DNA of 64,000 nt from Cellvibrionaceae bacterium (lineage in GTDB: Bacteria; Pseudomonadota; Gammaproteobacteria; Pseudomonadales; Cellvibrionaceae), in the NCBI GenBank assembly GCA_021151695.1, contig JAGKWU010000004.1:310001-374000 (forward strand), written 5' to 3'. Below the pieces are notes generated by a model, which made no database searches, was not told the DNA's origin, and was given only the letters and a program-made list of their open reading frames with translations. Below, one piece after another: positions 8,554-15,065 of this stretch. The position numbers and the translations under genes were made by a program. Within the stretch, counting starts at the first letter, position 1, and every line of letters starts with the position of its first letter.

Positions 8554-8733
8554 AATGGCACTTACTTAAGCTTTTTAGTCGTCATCCTAGCCGGCCGCCC
8601 CCGCAGGGGATCCAGCGGCTGGCGGCCCAGTGACCTTGCTGCGTGAAAGACGCTGGATCCCTACGGGATGACGACTCCCATATAAACGTGATCATCAGTG
8701 AGTGCAGAGAACAATGCTTAAGTAAGCACCATT
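8554..8733. repeat. Nested palindromic element, REP-family core (copy 2)
   Basis: The outer arms 8554-8571 and 8716-8733 match in 16 of 18 positions (AATGG..CTTACTTAAGC). The inner arms 8578-8587 and 8666-8675 are perfect (GTCGTCATCC), and GGATCCAGCG/CGCTGGATCC pairs lie inside. A 12-bp direct repeat, CTTCCCTGAGTT, flanks it (8541-8552 and 8734-8745), like a target-site duplication. The left copy contains the esterase stop codon. Confidence 0.75.
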
Positions 8734-8764
8734 CTTCCCTGAGTTATTTAAACAAACAGAGGAC

Positions 8765-8954
8765 AAAAAAATCCCGGATATTTGTTCACTTAAGCCCAAA
8801 CAATGGGACATCGTCATCCTCGCGTAGCGGGGATCCAGTTCTTTGGTTCTATAAATTTACGAAAATGTAAGAGCAACAGCTGGATCCCCGCTACGCGAGG
8901 ATGACGACATAGGCTTAAGTGAACAGCATTGCGGATATTGTCCGGGATTTTTTT
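8765..8954. repeat. Nested palindromic element, REP-family core (copy 3)
   Basis: Three concentric inverted repeats: outer 8765-8777 with 8942-8954 (AAAAAAATCCCGG), middle 8784-8796 with 8912-8924 (GTTCACTTAAGCC), and a long inner pair starting TCGTCATCCTCGCG near 8811 and ending near 8907. The inner core is the same as at 3567-3607. The outer arm may also end transcription of the neighbouring minus-strand gene. Confidence 0.8.
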
Positions 8955-8970
8955 ATTTATAGCTTATGTA

Positions 8971-9453
8971 TCAAGGCTTGCTATTCAACACCGCAAGCCC
9001 GGCACTCGCCACCTGCGCATCCTGTTGCGAATTGCCACCGCTCACACCTATTGCACCGATAATTTTGTTATCCACCACTATAGGTATTCCGCCTTCAATC
9101 AACACAACATTGGGTAAAGTGACGAGTGAATTGCGGCCACCAGCAACGGCATCTTCCAGCAATTTGGTGGGACGTTTGAAATTATTCGCTGTGCGCGCCT
9201 TGCCAATAGCCACATCAATACTACCCAACTGGGTGCCATCAATTTTTTCGAAATAGGTTAAATCACCTCCGGAGTCCACGATTGCAATTGCCATAGTGAA
9301 GTTGTTTTTCTTGGCCTCTACCTCGGCGGCGGCGGCAATTTTTTTCGCAACCTCAAGTGTGACCGGAGCACCGTAGCTTTGGGTTTGGGCAAAAGCCGTC
9401 AGGGGTAACAGGAGAGTCGCGAGCGCGAGCGCCCCAGGAAATGATCTTGGCAT
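8971..9453 (-). CDS. Exported GlcG/HbpS-family protein
   Basis: 160-aa protein with a signal peptide (residues 1-22, cleavage after AFA) and one GlcG/HbpS (DUF336) domain. The domain shows the family pattern MAIAIVDSGGDLTYFEKIDG, then the KARTANNFKRPT helix and GGIPIVVDNKIIGAIGVSG near the end. Some members bind haem (HbpS) and others are encoded with glycolate-utilisation genes, so the ligand here is open. The start at 9453 has AAGGA 7 nt upstream. It ends directly against the outer arm of the palindromic element. Confidence 0.85.
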   Translation of the reverse strand: MPRSFPGALALATLLLPLTAFAQTQSYGAPVTLEVAKKIAAAAEVEAKKNNFTMAIAIVDSGGDLTYFEKIDGTQLGSIDVAIGKARTANNFKRPTKLLEDAVAGGRNSLVTLPNVVLIEGGIPIVVDNKIIGAIGVSGGNSQQDAQVASAGLAVLNSKP

Positions 9454-9655
9454 AATAGGTCCTTATGTAAATTAACTTACGAAAGAATAACGAATTGCCG
9501 AGTAAACGCCTCCTCAAACAGGGAAGCTTATTATTGAGTTACGCATTTTATAAGTTCGGCGACCAACCCCTTAAAGGGCCAGCAGTCTATCACGGCCAAG
9601 GTAAAATCAGGATCAGGATCAATTGTGGGCTAAATTCAATTGCGGGCCATGCTAT

Positions 9656-9672
9656 AGGTCTATAATAGACCT
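9656..9672 (+). promoter_or_regulatory. Candidate operator overlapping a -10 box
   Basis: Perfect 7-bp inverted repeat, AGGTCTA-TAA-TAGACCT, overlapping a consensus TATAAT (9661-9666), about 57 bp before the binding-protein start at 9729. The layout suggests a repressor site covering the promoter; the -35 region is weak (TTGCGG). Confidence 0.45.
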
Positions 9673-9728
9673 TGGCATAATAGCTATCGATATATGTTTT
9701 TCAGGGATCGTCTGACGGATAAAAATCT

Positions 9729-10670
9729 ATGACAAGTCACCACACGCCCACTCCACCGGCTTCGGCAGGCCGTTTAGCTATCCCAACATCGCTACCGATA
9801 TTGCTTCGAGGACTAATCCTGTTGTTATCATTTGTGGCGGCAGCGGCGCAAGCTGATTTTATTGTGTCGCACCGGGCGCCGGCGGGCGGTGTCGATAAAC
9901 GTGATGAATACACCATAGCGCTAATCCAGCTTGCACTGGAAAAAACCAAAGCCAGCTATGGCCCCTACGAGATGAAAAATATTCCAGCCAGTTTCTACAA
10001 CCTGCGCGCACGCGTTGCTACCAGCAACAACCAGTTTCCCAATATGTTGCTGGAAGAAAGTTACGATGATGAGTTCATCCTTAACAGCAAACTGGATTTC
10101 ATTAATTTCCCTATAGAACTCGGCATACTCGGCTACCGGGTCTGCTTTGTAAATGCCAAAGTCAAAGACCAGATCGCGCAGGTTCAATCATTGGAACAAC
10201 TTAAAAAATACACTATAGGGCAAGGCATTGGCTGGCAGGATGCCAAGATACTTAAACACAACGGCTTCAATGTCATTGAAGTAGATGCCTACGAGAGCCT
10301 TTTCAAAATGGTGGCTGCAGGTCGCATCGATTTATTCTGCACCGGCGTTAACCAAATACTGAATGAATACAACGGCCACAAAGATCTCGAGGCGCTGCTT
10401 ATAGACCAATCCTTTGTACTGGTTTATCCATTGCCGCGTTTCTTCTTTGTCCATCCGGATAACCACCTGCTTAAACAACGTGTCGAAGAAGGGCTAAAAC
10501 TGGCCTACAAAGATGGCAGTTTGCAGAAATTGTGGCGGGAAAACTTTGGAGAGAGTTTGAATTTTGTACACTTGGAAAAGCGCAAAATTTTTAGGTTAGA
10601 GAACCCACTGATTGGCGATCTGGATAAAGATTACGAGAAATATCTGTACTCCCCTTTAAAGCACCAATAA
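9729..10670 (+). CDS. Periplasmic solute-binding-like protein (SBP family 3 type)
   Basis: 313-aa exported protein with a long N-terminal region and a hydrophobic signal around residues 20-42 (cleavage after AQA). The mature part has the two-lobe layout of family 3 solute-binding proteins: QLALEKT helix, YRVCFVNAKV strand, then LEQLKKYTIGQGIGWQDAKIL and YESLFKMVAAGRIDLFC, the typical second-lobe entry and ligand-contact region. No transporter permease or ATPase gene is next to it, so it may serve a distant ABC transporter or a sensor. The ligand cannot be told. A palindromic operator candidate lies upstream. Confidence 0.75.
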   Translation: MTSHHTPTPPASAGRLAIPTSLPILLRGLILLLSFVAAAAQADFIVSHRAPAGGVDKRDEYTIALIQLALEKTKASYGPYEMKNIPASFYNLRARVATSNNQFPNMLLEESYDDEFILNSKLDFINFPIELGILGYRVCFVNAKVKDQIAQVQSLEQLKKYTIGQGIGWQDAKILKHNGFNVIEVDAYESLFKMVAAGRIDLFCTGVNQILNEYNGHKDLEALLIDQSFVLVYPLPRFFFVHPDNHLLKQRVEEGLKLAYKDGSLQKLWRENFGESLNFVHLEKRKIFRLENPLIGDLDKDYEKYLYSPLKHQ

Positions 10671-10710
10671 TAAGGGCCCATCCAAAATAAGGGCCCATCA
10701 TAGGGCCCTA
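10670..10710. repeat. Short GGGCCC repeats between convergent genes
   Basis: A 13-bp direct repeat, ATAAGGGCCCATC (10670-10682 and 10687-10699), is followed by a third shorter copy that is a perfect 10-bp palindrome, TAGGGCCCTA (10701-10710). GGGCCC is itself palindromic, so several alternative hairpins can form; a transcript-end function is plausible. Confidence 0.6.
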
Positions 10711-10717
10711 AAATTGA

Positions 10718-11845
10718 CTACTCCAAAAACGCATCCATCTGCAAACCAGGCTTACCTGTATTATCAAAAGCTCCCAGGCTATAGCCCTTCCAGTTTCCAT
10801 AAGCTTGTGGTTCCCAATAGAAAACACCCAGACCTTTATTATCCGGCAAGGCTTTTACATTCTGGATAAGTATAGAGAGCAATGATTTGGCATCAGCGTA
10901 ATCCCAAGGTGCGCCTACTTCGGCAATCATCACAGGCACTTGGTAGCGGCTAATCATATCTTTCAAATTGGTGTCGCAAGCAGCAAGCGTTTGCTGCCAG
11001 GTTTTACCTGTGTTCGTCGTGGGGTAAGTGGACGCGCCTATCACGTCAAACTTGCCGCCGTTATTTCTCAGGCCATCGAAGATCCAGCGAAACAAACCGT
11101 TATCGTGGCAATTAGAAACATGCACAACTACCAACGTATTAGGGAAAATATCCTTCACCGCTTCATAGCCCGTAGTGGTCAAGCGTGCGTAATTTTTCAT
11201 GTTGGCGGATGCGCGACCATCGTCCCATAAAAAACCATCATTGGTTTCGTTACCCACTTGCACCCAATCAGGTGTTATATCGGCGTCGCGCAATAATGTG
11301 AGGCTATCGTGAGTGTGGTCGCGCACAGCGGTATTGAGCTGATCTATGTTGTAGCTCGTCCAGGCCGCCGGTTTTGTCTGCTTGCCAGGATCTGCCCAGG
11401 TATCGCTGTAATGGAAATCTATCATCAACTTCATACCCGCCGCTTTAACGCGTTTGGCCTTGGCGAGCACATCGGTAATGCTGTTGTAATTACTAGCCGG
11501 ATTCACCCACACCCGCAGGCGAATCGCATTCATGCCTTTGCTTTTGAGGATTTGTAATACATCCTGTTCTGCACCTGAGGTGTTATAAATTTTTTTGCCG
11601 GACGCCTCCATTTCCGTTATCCAGCTGACGTCTGCACCTTTTGCAAAAATTACGCTAGTCGCCGTGGATGAATGTGAGCTTGATGACAAACTGCTGCTGG
11701 ACAGCACATTGCTCGACGATGACGTACTGGTAATGGTGACGCTAGTAGACGACCTTGCCGGTGCAGATGAACTACCGCCACCACCGCAAGCACTCATGAA
11801 TATCATCGATAAGAAGATAACGGGAAGATTGATACTGCTTTTCAT
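10718..11845 (-). CDS. GH53 endo-beta-1,4-galactanase, lipoprotein with Ser-rich linker
   Basis: 375-aa GH53 galactanase. The lipoprotein signal has lipobox MSAC near residue 20, then a Gly tract and a serine-rich linker (about 25-65) of the kind that separates modules in Cellvibrio-type secreted enzymes. The barrel starts FAKGADVSWITEME. Catalytic acid/base is in VGNETNDG and the nucleophile in IAEVGAPW. Unlike its neighbour at 11947 it is expected to stay membrane-anchored, so the pair could split work between free and surface-bound cleavage. The genes are separated by a strong terminator, so they are probably transcribed separately. Confidence 0.93.
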   Translation of the reverse strand: MKSSINLPVIFLSMIFMSACGGGGSSSAPARSSTSVTITSTSSSSNVLSSSSLSSSSHSSTATSVIFAKGADVSWITEMEASGKKIYNTSGAEQDVLQILKSKGMNAIRLRVWVNPASNYNSITDVLAKAKRVKAAGMKLMIDFHYSDTWADPGKQTKPAAWTSYNIDQLNTAVRDHTHDSLTLLRDADITPDWVQVGNETNDGFLWDDGRASANMKNYARLTTTGYEAVKDIFPNTLVVVHVSNCHDNGLFRWIFDGLRNNGGKFDVIGASTYPTTNTGKTWQQTLAACDTNLKDMISRYQVPVMIAEVGAPWDYADAKSLLSILIQNVKALPDNKGLGVFYWEPQAYGNWKGYSLGAFDNTGKPGLQMDAFLE

Positions 11846-11880
11846 CTTTCATCCTTTGCACAAAAAATTTCATCCCCCTA

Positions 11881-11928
11881 AAACAAAACAACCAATCAAA
11901 CCACAGAGCTTCGGGTTTGATTGGTTGT
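11881..11928 (-). terminator. Rho-independent terminator between the two GH53 genes
   Basis: Perfect 15-bp stem (11888-11902 with 11914-11928, arm ACAACCAATCAAACC) and 11-nt loop, followed on the minus strand by TTTTGTTT. It ends the 11947-12945 transcript before the next GH53 gene. Confidence 0.9.
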
Positions 11929-11946
11929 GTTATCGGGGATATTTAA

Positions 11947-12945
11947 TTACTTAAACGCATCCCACACAGCGGTTGCTTTGCCACTTGCATCCATAGCGCC
12001 GAGGGTATAACCCTTCCAGCTTGGACGAGCTTCTGGCTCCCAGTAGAAAATACCAATCGCTTTGCTCACGGTGCCCAGCTTGGTGATCATGTCGGCAACG
12101 ATAGTTTTCGCTGAGGTGTTATCCCAGGGCACACCGATTTCCGCAATCATCACTTCTTTGCCGTAACGGCTCACCATGTCATTCAAGTTGGTTAAGCACT
12201 GGGAGTTAACTGTCTGCCAGGTTGAACCAGATACGTTGGTTGGATAGTTGGAAAACGCGATAACGTCGTAGCTGGCACCATAGGTTTTTAAACCATCGAA
12301 CAACCAGCGCGCATTGGTGTTGTTGTAGCAATTGGCCAAATGCACCACCACTTTCGCACTCGGGAAAATCGCTTTGGTGGCGTTGTAACCAGAGTTGGTC
12401 AACCAGGCGTAATTCTGCATACTGGTCGAGGCTTTGCCATCATTCCACAACATGCCATTGCTGGTCTCGTTGCCTACCTGCACCCATTTTGGTGTTACAC
12501 CGCCATCTTTTACCGCTTGCAGAACAAAAGTCGTGGTGTTGTAAACCGCATCCATCAACTGGGTAAAGGTGTAGCTGCTCCAGGCCGCTGGTTTGGTTTG
12601 GGTAGCAGGATCTGCCCAGGTATCGCTGTAATGGAAGTCGATCAATACATCCAGGCCAGCCGCTTTCGCGCGCTTGGCTTTGGCGACTACATCTTGATAG
12701 GAGTTGTACCAGCCATCCGCCGGATTAACCCACACACGCAGACGCGCAGCAGTCATACCCTGCTCTTTCATGATGGCGAAAATATCTTTCTGAACGCCGC
12801 TGCGGTTGTAGTACTTGTAACCGTTGGCTTCGATTTCGGATGTCCAGCTTACATCGGCGCCTTTAACCAGCGCGTGGGACATTTGTGCACAGAACAACAG
12901 ACCCGCTGAGGCCAGTAGCTGACCCAGGATTTTGAAATGTTTCAT
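11947..12945 (-). CDS. GH53 endo-beta-1,4-galactanase, secreted
   Basis: 332-aa GH53 enzyme with a cleavable signal peptide (about residues 1-25, ending MSHA) and no linker or extra module. Conserved blocks are VKGADVSWTSEIEANG, IDFHYSDTWADP, the acid/base motif VGNETSNG and the nucleophile motif IAEIGVPW. It is clearly related to the product of 10718-11845 along its whole catalytic domain, so a tandem duplication is likely. It should act as a soluble galactanase in the periplasm or medium. Confidence 0.93.
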   Translation of the reverse strand: MKHFKILGQLLASAGLLFCAQMSHALVKGADVSWTSEIEANGYKYYNRSGVQKDIFAIMKEQGMTAARLRVWVNPADGWYNSYQDVVAKAKRAKAAGLDVLIDFHYSDTWADPATQTKPAAWSSYTFTQLMDAVYNTTTFVLQAVKDGGVTPKWVQVGNETSNGMLWNDGKASTSMQNYAWLTNSGYNATKAIFPSAKVVVHLANCYNNTNARWLFDGLKTYGASYDVIAFSNYPTNVSGSTWQTVNSQCLTNLNDMVSRYGKEVMIAEIGVPWDNTSAKTIVADMITKLGTVSKAIGIFYWEPEARPSWKGYTLGAMDASGKATAVWDAFK

Positions 12946-13278
12946 TGTATTTACCTTTATTTTTATCTTTTTAGGCTTGCGCCTGAAGGGTGATTACTCA
13001 CAACCGGAACCTTATAACCGACTCGCTATAAATGGCCCGGTCTCTCGCCTCCTGCTTTTACTGCTCCGATGAATAGTATTTATAATATATATAATTTATA
13101 AGATCAAGCGCGAGATGAACAAAGATTGTGCGATCACTGTAGATTTGTGTGCCATATAGCTGTAGAGCATAACCCCCTAACTATTTAGCCTTTTTAAAAA
13201 CGAAGCCCGACTGTTAACCTGCGCGCCTTGTTGAATTTTCAACATTCAATTGTTTATAAAACAGCAGCAAAGGTTTTC
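12946..13278. other. Divergent promoter region, AT-rich
   Basis: 333 bp between the divergent galactanase and TauE-like genes. It includes a 25-bp run of only A and T (13077-13101) that could hold a promoter. No clear gene or operator is visible. Confidence 0.5.
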
Positions 13279-14064
13279 ATGATGGATTTTCAATACCCCT
13301 ATGCACTTGCAGGCCTCTTTGTAGGATTTGTCGTTGGCCTGACGGGTGTGGGCGGCGGCTCGTTAATGACCCCGATTCTCCTGCATTTCGGCATCACCCC
13401 CGCCAGCGCCGTAGGTACGGATTTGTTGTACGCCGCCATCACCAAAGCGGGCGGTGTTCATGTGCACCACAAAAAGAAAAATATCGACTGGCGCATCACC
13501 CTGATTTTGGCATTGGGCAGTGTGCCAGCCGCGCTGCTCACCCTGTGGTTATTGCACTCCAGTGGTTTGGATACAGCCACCCTGAACAAAATGATTAAGA
13601 AGTCCCTGGGTTGGGCCATGTTCTTTACTGCCCTGGCGATTTTGTTCAAACAAAAAATCATGGATTACAGCCACCGCAACGACGTATGGCTGACGCGTTT
13701 GAGCCGCAAGCAACAGGAAGTGGCCACCTTCGCAACGGGTTTGCTGTTAGGTGGTGTTGTAACGCTGACCTCCATTGGTGCCGGCGCATTGGGCACCGTA
13801 GTATTGTTTTTACTTTATCCCTTGCTGCCAACGGTGCGACTGGTAGGTACCGAAATTGCGCACGCCGTGCCGCTTACCCTGGTCGCCGGTATGGGCCACG
13901 CCAGCTTCGGCAATGTGGACTGGAGCTTGTTGGTGAATTTGCTGGTGGGTTCGCTGCCAGGCATCTACATAGGTAGCCATTTGGCCAACCGCGCCGCCGA
14001 TAAATATTTGCGCCCGGCGCTGGCAGGCATGATGATCTACGCCGGGACTAAGTTGGTGTTTTAA
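13279..14064 (+). CDS. TauE/SafE (TSUP) family permease
   Basis: 261-aa inner-membrane permease of the sulfite-exporter TauE/SafE family. It has about eight hydrophobic segments in two related halves; each opens with the family's glycine-rich helix (GFVVGLTGVGGGSL and LLLGGVVTLTSIGAGA). Members export or import sulfonates, sulfite and similar anions, but the substrate cannot be read from sequence. The start at 13279 is chosen because AAAGG lies 5 nt upstream and the first helix follows directly; a longer TTG-started frame is unlikely. It is not adjacent to sulfur genes in this window. Confidence 0.85.
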   Translation: MMDFQYPYALAGLFVGFVVGLTGVGGGSLMTPILLHFGITPASAVGTDLLYAAITKAGGVHVHHKKKNIDWRITLILALGSVPAALLTLWLLHSSGLDTATLNKMIKKSLGWAMFFTALAILFKQKIMDYSHRNDVWLTRLSRKQQEVATFATGLLLGGVVTLTSIGAGALGTVVLFLLYPLLPTVRLVGTEIAHAVPLTLVAGMGHASFGNVDWSLLVNLLVGSLPGIYIGSHLANRAADKYLRPALAGMMIYAGTKLVF

Positions 14065-14134
14065 TCGCTTGATAACTCTCGTTCCCTCGCCGGGCGCCCC
14101 AAACTCCAGCTTGGGAGCGAGAAGCGAGCAAAAC

Positions 14135-14166
14135 AAAAACGCCGCAATGATTGCGGCGTTTTTTTA
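14135..14166. terminator. Bidirectional terminator
   Basis: Stem of AACGCCGCAA paired with TTGCGGCGTT around TGA, with A run before and T run after. It serves both the TauE-like gene (+) and the transglutaminase gene (-). Confidence 0.9.
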
Positions 14167-14186
14167 TTTCAGAAAAAGACGCTCAA

Positions 14187-15065
14187 TCACACGCGCTGTA
14201 CATCCACAGACACCATCAATTGCGGTGAATGGCCGCCACCAAAGATAACGCCCTTGAGTGGCGTTACATCCGAGTAATCCCTGCCCCAGGCTGTCGTAAT
14301 ATGCTGCTCACCGGCAACTTTGTTGTTGGTGGGATCAAACTCAAACCAGCCTTCTCCCGGTGAATAAACGGCAAACCAGGCATGGGTTGCATCGGCGCCA
14401 ATTAATTTTTCACAACCGGGTGCTGGCAATGTTTCCAGGTAGCCGCTCACATAACGCGCTGGATATCCAAGCGAACGTAAACAGCCGATGGCAAAGTGCG
14501 CAAAATCCTGGCAAACACCACGCTTGTGTTTGAACACGTCCGCCAAGGGTGTCGCGACGTCGGAAAACTGCGGGTCGTAAGTAAAATCTTTGTAAATACG
14601 CGCCGTCAAATCCATCACCGCTGACAAAAAGGGGCGATCCTCACTGAAGGACGGCGCTGCATAATCCGCAAGATAGGGCTGGTGATGAACCATGGGCGAA
14701 TCCAGCATAAATTCCCGTGCAGACAGACACTCAGGATCGCGGCTGTTGGCCAGCAAATATTTTACGTAACTGCAGGGATTGCCAAAATCCAGATTAATAT
14801 TGCTGACACTATCATTCACTTCTATATGGCTGATAACGGTGACGTCCAGCTCGCTGTGATCTTTCTCCACAGAAAATTGCAGATAAGGGTTACCAAAATA
14901 ATCCGTGCGGGTATTGCGCATATTCGCCAGAGGCGACAACTGGATATCTACCGATGTCACCTGTTGGCTTGCGGTATTGCGCGGCAACACATAGGCGATG
15001 TTGTAGCAACTACTCACCGAGAGCGTATATTGGTAACGCGTGCTGTGGCTGATACGGTATTTCAT
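14187..15065 (-). CDS. Transglutaminase-like cysteine protease
   Basis: 292-aa protein with the bacterial transglutaminase N-terminal beta domain (about 1-90) followed by the papain-like transglutaminase core. The catalytic triad is visible: Cys in GVCQDFAHF, His in DATHAWFAVYSP and Asp in FEFDPTNN. The start at 15065 overlaps the stop of the preceding ATP-grasp gene as ATGA, so the two are translationally coupled; an upstream in-frame ATG at 15080 is less likely. It is the last gene of a three-gene operon with an ATP-grasp/alpha-E protein and a large transglutaminase. In such clusters it is predicted to cut or transfer peptide bonds on the product made by the ATP-grasp enzyme. Confidence 0.88.
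   Translation of the reverse strand: MKYRISHSTRYQYTLSVSSCYNIAYVLPRNTASQQVTSVDIQLSPLANMRNTRTDYFGNPYLQFSVEKDHSELDVTVISHIEVNDSVSNINLDFGNPCSYVKYLLANSRDPECLSAREFMLDSPMVHHQPYLADYAAPSFSEDRPFLSAVMDLTARIYKDFTYDPQFSDVATPLADVFKHKRGVCQDFAHFAIGCLRSLGYPARYVSGYLETLPAPGCEKLIGADATHAWFAVYSPGEGWFEFDPTNNKVAGEQHITTAWGRDYSDVTPLKGVIFGGGHSPQLMVSVDVQRV

Larger units (their letters stand above)
8550..8970. other. Intergenic region filled by palindromic elements
   Basis: 421 bp between the esterase and the convergent GlcG-like gene. It is almost entirely two nested palindromic elements (8554-8733 and 8765-8954). I see no gene in it. Confidence 0.75.

Noticed and set aside
8643..8870. Frame of 75 codons within the palindromic elements
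   Set aside because: It lies entirely in repeat sequence and has no conserved features.
13228..13278. TTG-initiated extension of the TauE-like gene
   Set aside because: The ribosome site AAAGG and the first transmembrane helix both support ATG 13279.
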